From assembly GCF_016651105.1 (NCBI RefSeq), contig NZ_JAEKEL010000001.1, positions 2,098,001-2,162,000 of the forward strand: 64,000 nt of DNA. Reading direction: 5' to 3'. Numbering within the stretch: the stretch's first letter is position 1; each line of letters starts with the position of its first letter. This DNA comes from Pseudomonas sp. TH15 (GTDB lineage: Bacteria > Pseudomonadota > Gammaproteobacteria > Pseudomonadales > Pseudomonadaceae). The notes below the pieces were generated by a model. That model was not told the DNA's origin. It saw nothing but the letters and a program-made list of their open reading frames with translations, and did no database searches. Below are positions 34,149 through 43,858 of this stretch, piece after piece. The translations under genes and the position numbers were made by a program.

Positions 34149-35450
34149 TCAGGGCAGGAATGAATAGATGATCGCTGACAGTGCAATCAAACCGATCAAC
34201 ACCACGAACACGTTCGAGGCCTGGCCGCAGTACTGGCGCAAAGCCGGCACGCGGCGGATGGCGTACATCGGCATCAGGAACAACAGGCACGCGATGATCG
34301 GCCCACCGAGGGTTTCGATCATGCCGAGGATGCTTGGGTTAAAGGTCGCCACGGCCCAGCAGCAGAGAATCATGAACAGTGCGGTCGCGCGGTTCAGCCA
34401 GCTCGATGACATCACTCGGCCACGGCCGCGCAAACTCTTCACGATCAGGCCCTGAAAGCCTTCGCTGGCGCCGATGTAATGGCCGAGGAAGGATTTGGTG
34501 ATCGCCACCAGCGCGATCAACGGCGCGGCGTAAGCGATGACCGGGGTCTGGAAGTGGTTGGCCAGGTACGACAGGATCGAGATGTTCTGCGCCTTGGCAG
34601 CCGCCAAATCCGCTGGGGACAGCGCGAGCACACAGCTGAAGCAGAAGAACATCACCGTCACCACCATCATCCCGTGGGCGATAGCGAGGATGCCGCTGCT
34701 TTTGCGCTCGGCCTGCTCGCCGTAACGCTGCTTCTGATCGACGGCGAACGCAGAAATGATCGGCGAATGGTTGAACGAGAACACCATCACCGGGATCGCC
34801 AGCCACAGCGTCTTGAAGAACAGCGGCAGCGGCATGCCTTCGCTGGCGCTGGCGAAGAACGCGCCGTTCCAGTTCGGGATCAGGCTGAGACCGAGCAGCA
34901 GCAATGCCGCGACGAACGGGTAAACCAGCACGCTCATGCATTTGACGATCACGCCTTGACCGCAACGCACGATGGCCATCAAACCGAGGATCAGCACTAG
35001 CGACAGAATCGCCCGGGGCGGCGGCGCGATGTGCAACTGGTGCTCCATGAAGCTGCTCAAGGTGTTGGTCAGCGCGACGCTGTACACCAGCAGAATCGGG
35101 AAGATCGCGAAGAAATACAGCAGCGTGATCAGTTTGCCGGCACCGATGCCAAAGTGTTCTTCCACCACTTCCGTGATGTCCCCCGAACGGCCGGACAGCA
35201 CGAAGCGCGTCAGGCCGCGGTGGGCGAAGAAGGTCATCGGGAACGCCAGAACCGCCAACACCAACAGCGGCCAAAAACCACCGACGCCGGCGTTGATCGG
35301 CAGGAACAACGTGCCGGCACCAATTGCCGTGCCGTAGAGGCCGAGCATCCAGGTGGTGTCTTGTTTGCTCCAGCCCTTGGTGACTGTCGCGGTGTCGCGT
35401 TGCAGGTCTACAGCAGGATTATCGGCAGCAGGTGTACGTACATCGGTCAT
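34149..35450 (-). CDS. serine/threonine permease, SdaC type
   Basis: A 433-residue transporter of the hydroxy/aromatic amino acid permease family with 11 predicted helices. The N-terminal block KQDTTWMLGLYGTAIGAGTLFLPINAGVGG is the signature of SdaC/TdcC-type proton-driven serine or threonine carriers. FFKTLWLAIPVMVFSFNHSPIISAFAVDQK is also conserved. The ATG at 35450 has GAGG 8 bases upstream; an in-frame GTG at 35486 has no site. It lies 62 bp after sdaA on the same strand, so uptake and deamination of serine are co-expressed. Confidence 0.9.
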   Translation of the reverse strand: MTDVRTPAADNPAVDLQRDTATVTKGWSKQDTTWMLGLYGTAIGAGTLFLPINAGVGGFWPLLVLAVLAFPMTFFAHRGLTRFVLSGRSGDITEVVEEHFGIGAGKLITLLYFFAIFPILLVYSVALTNTLSSFMEHQLHIAPPPRAILSLVLILGLMAIVRCGQGVIVKCMSVLVYPFVAALLLLGLSLIPNWNGAFFASASEGMPLPLFFKTLWLAIPVMVFSFNHSPIISAFAVDQKQRYGEQAERKSSGILAIAHGMMVVTVMFFCFSCVLALSPADLAAAKAQNISILSYLANHFQTPVIAYAAPLIALVAITKSFLGHYIGASEGFQGLIVKSLRGRGRVMSSSWLNRATALFMILCCWAVATFNPSILGMIETLGGPIIACLLFLMPMYAIRRVPALRQYCGQASNVFVVLIGLIALSAIIYSFLP

Positions 35451-35512
35451 CGTTTTGGCCTCGTTATTATTGTTGCTCGGGCTCACGTGTTACGGACGGT
35501 CGGGAATGCTCC

Positions 35513-36889
35513 TCAGCACTCCACCCAGCTCACCGCCAGGCCGCCCCGTGAAGTCTCTTTGTATTTGTCATGCATGTCGGCGCCGGTATCGCGCATGGTG
35601 CGGATCACCCGGTCCAGGGAAATGAAGTGTTTGCCGTCGCCGCGCAGGGCCATTTGCGTGGCGTTGATCGCCTTCACCGCGGCGATGGCGTTGCGCTCGA
35701 TGCACGGCACCTGCACCAGGCCGCCGACCGGGTCGCAGGTCAGGCCGAGGTTGTGTTCCAGGCCGATTTCTGCGGCATTTTCCAGTTGCTCCGGGGTGGC
35801 GCCGAGCACATCGGCCAAACCGGCAGCGGCCATCGCGCAAGCCGATCCAACTTCACCCTGACAGCCGACTTCGGCACCGGAGATCGACGCGTTTTTCTTG
35901 CAGAGAATGCCGACCGCCGCCGCGCCCAAAAAGAACGCGACCACGTCATCGTCCGACGCGTCCGGGTTGAATTTCATGTAGTAGCTCAGCACTGCGGGAA
36001 TGATCCCGGCCGCACCGTTTGTAGGTGCGGTGACCATACGTCCGCCGGCGGCGTTTTCTTCGTTCACGGCGAGGGCGAACAGGTTGACCCATTCCATCGC
36101 CGACAGCGTCGAAGTGATGACATTCGGTTTGCCGATTTCCAACAGGCTTCGGTGCAATTTCGCCGCGCGGCGCGGAACATTCAGACCGCCGGGCAGGATG
36201 CCTTCGTGGCGCAGACCTTGCTCGACACATTCGCGCATCACCGACCAGATGTGCAGCAGGCCCTGACGAATCTCGGCGTCGCTGCGCCAGGCCCGTTCGT
36301 TGGCCATCATCAACTCGGAAACCCGCAACCCGTGCTGGTTGCAGAGCTTGAGCAATTCGGCGGCGCTGGAGAAATCGTATGGCAGTACCACGTCGCTGCT
36401 CGGCGCAATGCCGGACTCGGCTTCGGCCGCTTCGATGATGAAACCGCCGCCCACCGAGTAGTACGTTTGCTCATACAGTTCGCCGGTTTCGCCGAAGGCT
36501 GTCAGAGACATCGCATTGGGGTGGTAGGGCAAGCTCTCGTCGAGCAGCAGGAGATCGCGTTGCCAGTTGAAGGCGATGGTCGATTTGCCTGCCAGCGACA
36601 ATTCGCCGGTCTCGCGCAGCGTGTGGATTCTGCTTTCGATGGTGGTCGGATCAATGCTGTCCGGCCATTCGCCCATCAGGCCCATGACGCAGGCGCGGTC
36701 AGTCGCGTGACCGACGCCGGTCGCCGACAGGGAGCCGTAAAGTCGGATTTCTACTCGCCGTACGTCAGCCAGTAAATGTTGGTCAATCAGGGTTTGGGCG
36801 AAGGTCGCGGCGGCGCGCATCGGGCCGACGGTGTGGGAACTGGACGGACCGATGCCGACTTTGAAGAGATCGAAAACACTGATAGCCAT
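35513..36889 (-). CDS. sdaA: L-serine ammonia-lyase (serine deaminase)
   Basis: A 458-residue iron-sulfur enzyme converting L-serine to pyruvate and ammonia. The N-terminal block [24 protein letters not shown] is diagnostic. The 4Fe-4S cysteines are seen in [28 protein letters not shown] and [11 protein letters not shown]. The start MAISVF at 36889 gives the usual length; the open frame to 37192 is not coding. It is the first gene of a two-gene operon with the serine permease and diverges from a LysR regulator 135 bp away. Confidence 0.96.
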   Translation of the reverse strand: MAISVFDLFKVGIGPSSSHTVGPMRAAATFAQTLIDQHLLADVRRVEIRLYGSLSATGVGHATDRACVMGLMGEWPDSIDPTTIESRIHTLRETGELSLAGKSTIAFNWQRDLLLLDESLPYHPNAMSLTAFGETGELYEQTYYSVGGGFIIEAAEAESGIAPSSDVVLPYDFSSAAELLKLCNQHGLRVSELMMANERAWRSDAEIRQGLLHIWSVMRECVEQGLRHEGILPGGLNVPRRAAKLHRSLLEIGKPNVITSTLSAMEWVNLFALAVNEENAAGGRMVTAPTNGAAGIIPAVLSYYMKFNPDASDDDVVAFFLGAAAVGILCKKNASISGAEVGCQGEVGSACAMAAAGLADVLGATPEQLENAAEIGLEHNLGLTCDPVGGLVQVPCIERNAIAAVKAINATQMALRGDGKHFISLDRVIRTMRDTGADMHDKYKETSRGGLAVSWVEC

Positions 36890-37024
36890 GCTAAAGCCTA
36901 TACAAGCAATGGAAGAGAAATCGCTGCCATTTTTGTAGGACAAGCGCAATGTCGGCGATACTGCCCACCTCGGTCCACCATGACCAACGAAACTTCCTAA
37001 GACAGCCTTTAGCAGGACTAAACG

Positions 37025-37972
37025 ATGAGTCGTCAATTGCACGCCCAGACCTACGTCTGGCTGCACGTGTTTTCCTGTGCCGCGCGGCACTTGTCGTTCA
37101 CCCGTTGTGCCGAAGAACTGCACATCACGCCGGGTGCGGTGAGCCAGCAAATCCGACAGCTGGAAGAGCGCCTCGGCTTTCGTCTGTTTCACCGGCGTGC
37201 GCGGGGTGTGGAATTGAGTGCCGAAGGCCAGCGACTGGCCATCACCGTCAACGAGGCGTACGGCAGCATCGATGCCGAATTGCGACGACTGGACGCCGGA
37301 ATGATCAGTGGGATTCTACGGTTGCGCTCGATTCCGTCGTTCCTGAGCAAGTGGCTGACCCCGCGCCTGCCGCGTTTGCAGCAGCGCTTTCCGGATATTC
37401 AGTTGCGGCTGGTGGCTGAGGACAGCAGCGTCCCGCTGCACGAGGGCGACTTCGACCTGGCCATCGACCTGAACGACGGCAGTTACCCCGGATTGTTATC
37501 CACAGCCTTGCTCGACGAGCAGATTTTCCCGGTGTGCGCCCCGAGCCTGTTGCGCGGCCGCCCACCGCTGCACGGCCCGGCCGACCTGGTGCATTTTCCG
37601 TTGCTGCACGACATCACTGCCTGGCGTGGCAGTTACGAGTACGCGGAGTGGGAGTTCTACCTCAATGCCATCGGCTTCGAAGGCGCCGACGTACGGCGCG
37701 GGCACACCTTCAATCGCAATCACCTGACCATTGAGGCGGCGATTGCCGGGATGGGCGTGGCGATTGCGCGGCGAACATTGCTGAACGATGAACTGGAGCG
37801 GGGCACGCTGATTGTGCCGTTCGGGTTGGCGGTGCCGAATCACAAACGCTACGTGCTGCTCTATGCGCCGGGGGCGTTGAGCCATCCGGGCGTGCGTGCG
37901 GTGCATGATTGGCTGGTAGAAGAGGCGGGGATTTTTCGCAGTCTGCACCCGTTGGCGGAGCAGCAGATGTGA
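37025..37972 (+). CDS. LysR-type regulator, GcvA-like
   Basis: A 315-residue LysR protein. The helix-turn-helix is at residues 10-70 ([51 protein letters not shown]), and [19 protein letters not shown] is close to GcvA/DsdC-type members. The effector domain reads [34 protein letters not shown]. It diverges from sdaA and the serine permease, so it is likely to regulate serine catabolism. The co-inducer (serine or a related amino acid) is inferred from position. Confidence 0.9.
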   Translation: MSRQLHAQTYVWLHVFSCAARHLSFTRCAEELHITPGAVSQQIRQLEERLGFRLFHRRARGVELSAEGQRLAITVNEAYGSIDAELRRLDAGMISGILRLRSIPSFLSKWLTPRLPRLQQRFPDIQLRLVAEDSSVPLHEGDFDLAIDLNDGSYPGLLSTALLDEQIFPVCAPSLLRGRPPLHGPADLVHFPLLHDITAWRGSYEYAEWEFYLNAIGFEGADVRRGHTFNRNHLTIEAAIAGMGVAIARRTLLNDELERGTLIVPFGLAVPNHKRYVLLYAPGALSHPGVRAVHDWLVEEAGIFRSLHPLAEQQM

Positions 37973-38076
37973 GCAATTGTGACAAAGAAGTGAAGCGACC
38001 GAACTCCCGACCTTAACAGCGCTTTTGCTCCTTGTCCGGCTTTTTTTGCGTCTGAAAAATTATCTTTTTTTAGGGG

Positions 38077-38105
38077 TTGAAATGTTCTGCGCACAGACCG
38101 ATTGT
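38077..38105 (+). promoter_or_regulatory. candidate sigma-32 promoter of the HPF gene
   Basis: TTGAAA (38077-38082) and CCGATTGT (38098-38105) are separated by 15 bases, close to the heat-shock pattern CTTGAAA-N13-17-CCCCATNT. It lies about 80 bp before the ATG. The -10 match is partial. Confidence 0.3.
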
Positions 38106-38185
38106 GTAAGTAAGAGGTCACGGTGATGACGCCCAAGGGCTAGCCGACCGGCCTCTCGCGAGCTAGCTGAAATAAGGGATGAACT

Positions 38186-38593
38186 ATGCAAATCCAAGTC
38201 AACAGCGATAACCATATTCAAAGCAGCATCCGACTGGAGGAGTGGGTACGTACTACCATTGAGAGCACGCTCGAACGTTATGAAGAGGACCTGACCCGCG
38301 TCGAGGTTCACCTGCGGGACGAAAACGGCGACAAGCCCGGACCGCATGACATGCGCTGCCAGCTGGAAGCGCGGCCTAAAGGCCATCAACCAATTTCTGT
38401 GACCCATAAAGCCGATACCCTTGAACAAGCGATCGACGGGGCGGCCACCAAACTGGAACATGCGCTGGATCACCTGTTCGGCAAACTGCGGGGCAAGCCA
38501 CGTGCCGCTGTAGTCCCATTCACCGGCAAGGCCAACGACAAGCTGTTGGCGGAAGAGTTTGATGAGAACGAACAGGCAGCGATCAACAGCTGA
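38186..38593 (+). CDS. HPF/RaiA-family ribosome-associated protein
   Basis: A 135-residue protein with the beta-alpha-beta-beta-beta-alpha fold of ribosome hibernation factors. Typical segments are MQIQVNSDNHIQSSIRLEEWVRTTIESTLERYEEDLTRVEVHLRDENG and QPISVTHKADTLEQAIDGAATKLEHALDHLFGKLRG. It lacks the long C-terminal domain of long HPF. The N-terminus differs from the rpoN-linked Hpf, so this is a second, stand-alone member. The ribosome site is AAGGGATGAACT. It ends at a clear intrinsic terminator. A role under stress or stationary phase is likely. Confidence 0.85.
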   Translation: MQIQVNSDNHIQSSIRLEEWVRTTIESTLERYEEDLTRVEVHLRDENGDKPGPHDMRCQLEARPKGHQPISVTHKADTLEQAIDGAATKLEHALDHLFGKLRGKPRAAVVPFTGKANDKLLAEEFDENEQAAINS

Positions 38594-38623
38594 TACGCTG
38601 ATTTTATAAGCCAACCCAATGAG

Positions 38624-38655
38624 AACGGGCCTGCGAATGCAGGCCCGTTTTTGTT
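38624..38655 (+). terminator. terminator after the HPF gene
   Basis: AACGGGCCTGC-GAAT-GCAGGCCCGTT followed by TTTGTTT. Confidence 0.9.
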
Positions 38656-38693
38656 TGCGTGGCGCTTTTTTGCGCAGGGCATTAGAGGGCAGC

Positions 38694-38999
38694 CCCTCAC
38701 CCCAGCCCTCTCCCGGAAGGAGAGGGAGCCGACCGAGGTGTCTGAAGAGGTGCATCGACCTGAAAGACCGAGTCGATTGTGGATTCGGCACAGTACTTTC
38801 AGGTCGATGTATTTCTGCGGCCCCCCAATCAGCCACCTCTCCCGGAAGGAGAGAGGGCCGGCGAGGTGTCTGAAGAGGTACATCGACCTGAAAGACCGAG
38901 TCGATTGTGGATTCGGCATAGCACGTTCAGGTCGGCGAAAAATCATCAGCATCCCCCAATCAGTCCCCTCTCCCTCCGGGAGAGGGTTAGGGTGAGGGC
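38694..38999. repeat. 305-bp repeat array, copy 1
   Basis: The array holds two units of about 135 bp. Each has a CCTCTCCCGGAAGGAGAGG hairpin, a spacer, and an inverted pair ACATCGACCTGAAA/TTTCAGGTCGATGT. It closes with CCCTCTCCCTCCGGGAGAGGGTTAGGGTGAGGGC. The whole array is repeated almost base for base at 39402-39706. The last 13 bases encode the end and stop codon of the DUF559 gene. Confidence 0.85.
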
Positions 39000-39355
39000 G
39001 ATCTTCGAATTGCCGCAATTCGCATGATCTGATCAAGTACTTCATCCATCTGCTGAAGTACCTCCAGATTACTGAAGCGCACGACTTCAATGCCTTGCTT
39101 ATACAGATGATCTGTTCGGCGCTGGTCGTACATCAATCCCGGCGTTTCATAGTGCTGGCCACCATCCAGCTCAATCGCCAATTTCAGTTCAGTACAGTAA
39201 AAGTCCAGCACGTAGGGCGGACAGGGAAACTGCCGCCGAAATTTCAGGTGGGCGATTTGACGTGAGCGCAATCTCTGCCAGAGCAGATGCTCGCAATCGG
39301 TTTGATTAAGGCGTAACTGGCGGGCGAATTGGGCGAGGGTGGGGCGAGTTTGCAT
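38987..39355 (-). CDS. DUF559 (Vsr-like endonuclease fold) protein
   Basis: A 122-residue protein of the DUF559 family, related to very-short-patch-repair and restriction endonucleases. The helical N-terminus LNQTDCEHLLWQRLRSRQIAHLKFRRQFPCPPYVLDFYC leads into the nuclease core DFYCTELKLAIELDGGQHYE, with the Asp and Glu-x-Asp-Gly-x-x-His residues intact. IEVVRFSNLEVLQQMDEVLDQI completes it. AGGA precedes the ATG by about 9 bases. It lies between two 305-bp direct-repeat arrays and its stop codon is inside the first one. No methylase or partner gene is adjacent. DNA binding or cutting is likely but the substrate is unknown. Confidence 0.85.
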   Translation of the reverse strand: MQTRPTLAQFARQLRLNQTDCEHLLWQRLRSRQIAHLKFRRQFPCPPYVLDFYCTELKLAIELDGGQHYETPGLMYDQRRTDHLYKQGIEVVRFSNLEVLQQMDEVLDQIMRIAAIRRSPSP

Positions 39356-39401
39356 GCTTCACGATCCTTGTGAAGTTGATTTGAAGTTTTAATGTAGTCC
39401 A

Positions 39402-39706
39402 TGACCCTCACCCCAGCCCTCTCCCGGAAGGAGAGGGAGCCGACCGAGCTGTCTGAAGAGGTACATCGACCTGAAAAACCGCGTCGACTATGGATTCGGC
39501 ACAGTACTTTCAGGTCGATGTATTTCTGCAGCTCCCCAAATCAGTCCCCTCTCCCGGAAGGAGAGGGAGCCGACCGAGGTGTCTGAAGAGGTACATCGAC
39601 CTGAAAAACCGCGTCGACTATGTATTCGGCACAGCACCTTCAGGTCGGCGAAAAATCATCAGCATCCCCCAATCTGTCTCCTCTCCCTCCCGGAGAGGAG
39701 TAGGCG
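39402..39706. repeat. 305-bp repeat array, copy 2
   Basis: It has the same order and orientation as 38694-38999: CCCTCACCCCAGCCCTCTCC start, two units with the ATCGACCTGAAA/TTTCAGGTCGAT dyad, the GGCGAAAAATCATCAGCATC joint and a final CCTCTCCCTCCCGGAGAGG hairpin. Within each array the units share private variants (GACCGAGTCGATTGTGG in copy 1, AACCGCGTCGACTATGG in copy 2), so each array has been homogenised on its own. Confidence 0.85.
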
Positions 39707-39736
39707 GGCGGCGTTCCGATGAGGGGCTTTTCAATC

Positions 39737-42070
39737 TCAAAACGCTACGGAGGTCTGCACATAAACCGTGCGCGGTTCCCCCACATATTTACCTTTGTTG
39801 TTGTCATCAAACGAGCGCGTGAAGTACTGCGTGTTGAAGATGTTCTTCACGCCCACTGCCACGTTCAAATCCGATAACTGCGGGCCGAAGTCGTAGCCTG
39901 CGCGGCTGCTGAACAGCATGTACCCCGGGATTTTGCCGGTGCTGCCATCGGCGCTTTCTTTGGTGGTGTTGGCGTTGTCGGCGAACTGGTCGCTCTGGAA
40001 GCTGCTGTCCAGATTGAGCTTCCACGCCCCTTCGGTGTAACCCACGCCAATCGTGCCTTTGTGTTTCGAGGAGAACGGCACGCGATTGCCTTTGTTCGGG
40101 CCATCTTCGCGAATGGTCGCGTCAACGAATGCGTACGTGGCGTAGACATCGAAGCCGGCCAGCGCCGGGCTCAAGTCATCCAGCGCGTAGTTGACGCTGG
40201 TCTCGATGCCCTGGTGACGGGTTTCGCCACGGGCGATCACCGAGTCATTGGTCTGGTTGCTTTCGTACTGGTTATCGAAGTTGATCAGGAACGCACCGAT
40301 TTCCGCGCGCAACGCACCGTTGTCGTAGCGAGTACCGAGTTCCCAGGTGCGGGCCTTCTCCGGTTTCACTTCGCCGCTGCTCACACGATTGGGCATCTGG
40401 CTGTATTGCACGCTGCCGAACGAGCCTTCGGTGTTGGCGTACAGATTCCAGCTGTCGGTGAGGTGGTAAAGCACGTTCAGTGCCGGCAGCGCGGTGTTGT
40501 AGTCACCCTTGTATTTGACGTTGGTCAGGTTGTTGGTCTGTTGCGACTCGATCATCTCGTAGCGCACGCCCGGGGTGATCGTCCATTTGCCGATGTCGAT
40601 GCGGTCATCGACGAAGAACGCATTGGCCTCGGTGCCGCCGCGCGTATCACGGTCGTTGCGGCTATTGGTGGTCGGGTATTCATTGCTGGCGATCGGTGTG
40701 CGATAGCGCAGTTCGTGACCGGCCTCGTTGATGTAACGATAGCCGACGCCGACTTCGTGGCTGGTCGGGCCGAGGTCGAAGCCTTGGGCGAAACGGGTTT
40801 CCAGGCCACGTACCCAGTACTCGCGTGGCGACAGCGAGAGGAAGCTGCCCTGATCCAGATAACCACTGCGCAAGGTCTTGGTGAAGAAGGTGTTGGCGGT
40901 GAACTCGCGGCGATCTTCCTGATAGCGATAGCCGAAGTTGAACATCGTGCGTCGGCCCCAGAACTGGTCTTTGGGGCGCGTCGACTGATAGGGATCAGCA
41001 TCGTAGTCGGCGACGTTCAGGCCACCGGGCATATCGGCCTTGCCTTCGTAATATTGGGCCATGGCATTGAAGCTATTGGCTTCGTCGAGCTGGTATTTGC
41101 CCTTTAGGATCAGGTCGTCGATTTCGGTGTCGCTGTGTTCACGCCAGTCACCGCCGCGGGTGCCGGAATACAGCAATGCGCCACCCAGACCATTATCGGC
41201 GGTGCCACCGGCCAACAGATTGGCGTTGGTCTTGAAGCCGTCATGGCTCGACGATGGGCTGGTTTCAGTCTGCAAGCCACCTTTGACGGTGGGCTCATCG
41301 GGAATTGCGCGGGTCACGAAGTTGACCACGCCACCGACGTTCTGCGGGCCGTAGCGCACCGCGCCGCCGCCACGCACGACGTCGACGGCGTCCATGTTGC
41401 CCATGCTGATCGGCGCGAACGACAACTGCGGCTGACCGTAAGGTGCGAACGGCACCGGAATACCGTCCATCAGCACGGTAGAGCGTGCCGCCAGGCGTGG
41501 GTTCAAACCACGAATGCCGAAGTTCAGCGCCATGTCGTGGCTGCCGGTGCCATTGTTTTCCGGGGCGTTGACGCCGGGGATGCGGTTGAGCACATCGCGT
41601 GCTTGAGTCGCGCCCTGACGTTCAAATTCTTCGCGGCGGATCACGTCGCGGGCACCGGGATGTTCGAAGACGTTGATTTGCGCGGCGTCACCGAGCCAGT
41701 CGCCGACGACTTTCGAGGTGTCCAGTTCCAGTGCCGCTTCGCTCAAGGGTTGCAGGCTGAAGGCGTTATTGCCTTCGGCGCGCGCTTGCAGGCCGGTGCC
41801 TTCAAGCAACGCATTGAGGCCTTGTTCCGGCGTGTAACTGCCTTCCAGACCACGGCTTTGCACACCACGAGTGACTTGCGAGCCAAAGGAAATCAGCACG
41901 CCCGCTTCACGGCCAAACTGGTTGAGAGCATTTTCCAGCGACGACGGCGCGATGTGATACGCCTTGGCGTCGGCAGCCAGTGCGGCGGGCAGGGCGCTGA
42001 AGCTCAGGCTGGCGCCGAGAACGAGATTGCGCAGGGTGCGCGCCAGTGGCGTGAGGCGGGTGGGGTGCAT
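39737..42070 (-). CDS. fecA: TonB-dependent receptor with signalling domain, FecA-like
   Basis: A 777-residue outer-membrane iron receptor. The signal peptide ends near ALPAALA-ADAKAYH. The secretin/TonB N-terminal signalling domain covers about 35-110 (YHIAPSSLENALNQFGREAGVLISFGS, QGLNALLEGTGLQ). The plug follows (DVIRREEFERQGATQARDVLNRIPGVNAPENNGTGSHDMALNFGIRGLNPRLAARSTVLMDGIPVPFAPYG) and resembles ferric citrate receptors. The 22-strand barrel ends in VYVQTSVAF. It is the last gene of fecI-fecR-fecA on the minus strand. Citrate as ligand is inferred from the plug and is not certain. Confidence 0.85.
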   Translation of the reverse strand: MHPTRLTPLARTLRNLVLGASLSFSALPAALAADAKAYHIAPSSLENALNQFGREAGVLISFGSQVTRGVQSRGLEGSYTPEQGLNALLEGTGLQARAEGNNAFSLQPLSEAALELDTSKVVGDWLGDAAQINVFEHPGARDVIRREEFERQGATQARDVLNRIPGVNAPENNGTGSHDMALNFGIRGLNPRLAARSTVLMDGIPVPFAPYGQPQLSFAPISMGNMDAVDVVRGGGAVRYGPQNVGGVVNFVTRAIPDEPTVKGGLQTETSPSSSHDGFKTNANLLAGGTADNGLGGALLYSGTRGGDWREHSDTEIDDLILKGKYQLDEANSFNAMAQYYEGKADMPGGLNVADYDADPYQSTRPKDQFWGRRTMFNFGYRYQEDRREFTANTFFTKTLRSGYLDQGSFLSLSPREYWVRGLETRFAQGFDLGPTSHEVGVGYRYINEAGHELRYRTPIASNEYPTTNSRNDRDTRGGTEANAFFVDDRIDIGKWTITPGVRYEMIESQQTNNLTNVKYKGDYNTALPALNVLYHLTDSWNLYANTEGSFGSVQYSQMPNRVSSGEVKPEKARTWELGTRYDNGALRAEIGAFLINFDNQYESNQTNDSVIARGETRHQGIETSVNYALDDLSPALAGFDVYATYAFVDATIREDGPNKGNRVPFSSKHKGTIGVGYTEGAWKLNLDSSFQSDQFADNANTTKESADGSTGKIPGYMLFSSRAGYDFGPQLSDLNVAVGVKNIFNTQYFTRSFDDNNKGKYVGEPRTVYVQTSVAF

Positions 42071-42149
42071 GATGGGTGATCCTGAGAAGGTTGAATCAAG
42101 GGGGCTTTCCTTCTCTGTCACGCCAGATCTGAAAAACGGCTCATTTATT

Positions 42150-42246
42150 TTTGCAGATCAAAAGATCGCAGTCTGCGGCAGCGCTTGCATTGCAAACGCG
42201 TCCACCCAGGTAGGCGTTGCCGCAGGTTGCGATCTTTTGATCTTTG
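42150..42246. repeat. GATCGCAG-type inverted repeat between fecR and fecA
   Basis: GCAGATCAAAAGATCGCAG on the left and TTGCGATCTTTTGATCTTTGC on the right. Sitting inside the fec operon, it could reduce read-through from fecR to the receptor gene. Confidence 0.75.
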
Positions 42247-42250
42247 CGGG

Positions 42251-43183
42251 TTAAACCCGTGCCTCGACGGTCACCCAATAACGGGTAAAGCGCTTCACCT
42301 TCACCGGCAGACTGATTTCCAGCAGATCAAGAATCCGCTCACTGTCATCCAGTGGATAAGTCCCCGAGATCAGCAAGTCGGCGACGTTCTTGTCGCAATG
42401 CAACTGCCCGCGACGATAACGTCCAAGCTCATCAAGGAAGTCGCCCAGACGCATGTGCGCTGCCACCAGCATGCCGTCGGCCCAGGCACCGCTGTTGGCG
42501 TCCAACGGTCTGGCTTCGCTGACCGACGTCGAGGTGAAGTTCAGTTGCCGGGCGACGGGCAGCAGCATTGGCGGGCGTCCGCTGGCGGCCAGCTCGACCC
42601 GACCTTCAAACACCGCCACCTGCGTGCGATCGGCAAACTGCCGCACATTGAGGCGCGCGCCCTGGGTTTTCAGAATGCCCTGAGCCGTGCGCACTTCGAA
42701 CGGTTGCCTGGCCGTCAGGAGGATTTCGCCTTCGAGCAAGCGGATCAGCCGCTGCGCTCCATCGACATCCGCCGCACTGGCCGTGTTGAGTTGCAACTGA
42801 CCGCCCGCATCCAACGCCACCATGCGCCGTTGGCCAATCGGGCTGCGATAGTCGGCGAGCAGCGACGGCAGTGGATTGTGCTCGCGCATGCCCCAGGTCA
42901 CTGCCGAACCGGCGCCAAGAATCAGCAGCAGTTTCAGTGCCTGGCGGCGGCTGCCGGACTTCGGCGCGTTCAACGCTGCATGCGCCAGCGGCGAAGACAC
43001 ACCACGCAAGCGCTGGTTGACCCGTTGAATGTGTTCCCACGCCCGTCGGTGCTCGCTGTGAGCATCCATCCACTGCTGCCACGCCTGTTGCTGGCGCGGG
43101 GTGAATGCACCTTGCTGCATTTCCATCAGCCAGTGCACTGCCTGCTCGGCCACTAGCGAGGAAAAATCCGCAGTGCGGTTCAT
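42251..43183 (-). CDS. fecR: FecR-type anti-sigma factor/sensor
   Basis: A 310-residue single-pass inner-membrane protein. The cytoplasmic anti-sigma part is residues 1-80 (QAVHWLMEMQQGAFTPRQQQAWQQWMDAHSEHRRAWEHIQRVNQRL), the membrane helix is near 90-108 (ALKLLLILGAGSAVTWGM), and the periplasmic FecR domain includes GEILLTARQPFEVRTAQGILKTQGARLNVRQFADRTQVAVFEGRVEL. It relays the loaded receptor to FecI. Its start overlaps the fecI stop by 4 bp. Confidence 0.92.
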   Translation of the reverse strand: MNRTADFSSLVAEQAVHWLMEMQQGAFTPRQQQAWQQWMDAHSEHRRAWEHIQRVNQRLRGVSSPLAHAALNAPKSGSRRQALKLLLILGAGSAVTWGMREHNPLPSLLADYRSPIGQRRMVALDAGGQLQLNTASAADVDGAQRLIRLLEGEILLTARQPFEVRTAQGILKTQGARLNVRQFADRTQVAVFEGRVELAASGRPPMLLPVARQLNFTSTSVSEARPLDANSGAWADGMLVAAHMRLGDFLDELGRYRRGQLHCDKNVADLLISGTYPLDDSERILDLLEISLPVKVKRFTRYWVTVEARV

Positions 43184-43668
43184 AGCGCGAAGTAGCAGCG
43201 CAGCGCCGCTTTGTTCAGGTGACGTTTGACCGTGGCTACAGATATGTCCAGTTCTGCAGCGATCTGTGGATACGTCAGGCCGTCGACCTGCGCCAGCAAA
43301 AACGCGCGTTTGACCTGACGCGGCAAGCCATCAAGCAACTCATCCAGCTCGATCAGGGTTTGCAGGATGATTGCTTTGTGTTCTTCCGACGGCGCGACCA
43401 TTTCCGGCATCTGCGCCAGCGTGTCGAGATAGGCGCGTTCCAGATCCTGACGGCGGTAATGATTGAACAAAACCCGCTTGGCGAGCGTAGTGAGGAACGC
43501 GCGTGGTTCGATGATTACCGGTGGTTCGCGGGCGGTCAGTACCTTGATGAACGTGTCCTGCGCCAGATCTGCTGCGCTGTCCGGGCAGCCGATTTTGCGC
43601 CGCAGCCAGCCGGTGAGCCAGCTGTGGTGGGCCTGGTAGAGCGATTCGACAGGATGGGCGGACGACAA
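43180..43668 (-). CDS. fecI: FecI-type ECF sigma factor
   Basis: A 162-residue iron-starvation sigma factor from the proposed TTG start at 43668, which has GGAGT 6 bases upstream; the frame stays open to 43764 but that extension has no family resemblance. Region 2 is VESLYQAHHSWLTGWLRRKIGCPDSAADLAQDTFIKVL, and region 4 is LPRQVKRAFLLAQVDGLTYPQIAAELDISVATVKRHLNKA. It is the first gene of fecI-fecR-fecA and is activated by the FecR relay. A Fur-like box lies upstream. Confidence 0.88.
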   Translation of the reverse strand: MSSAHPVESLYQAHHSWLTGWLRRKIGCPDSAADLAQDTFIKVLTAREPPVIIEPRAFLTTLAKRVLFNHYRRQDLERAYLDTLAQMPEMVAPSEEHKAIILQTLIELDELLDGLPRQVKRAFLLAQVDGLTYPQIAAELDISVATVKRHLNKAALRCYFAL

Positions 43669-43782
43669 CGGTATGACTCCGGGCGCTTTCGTGACGCGGT
43701 TGAGAGCATGCGTTAGAGAACAAGAACTGTTCGCATTGTAGTGGGCGAAGACCCTGGCCGGCAATCAGATGCTTTTGCGTAT

Positions 43783-43801
43783 GAGAATATTTATCATTAA
43801 T
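43783..43801. promoter_or_regulatory. Fur box between the two iron operons
   Basis: GAGAATATTTATCATTAAT matches 13 of 19 positions of the Fur consensus GATAATGATAATCATTATC. It lies between the divergent fecI and DUF3649 genes, so iron-bound Fur could repress both operons. Confidence 0.65.
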
Positions 43802-43858
43802 ATTGCTCGCCTGTGGGTTCGGCTTGTCGGCCGGCCATTTTCGTTTCAGGGTCGAAAC

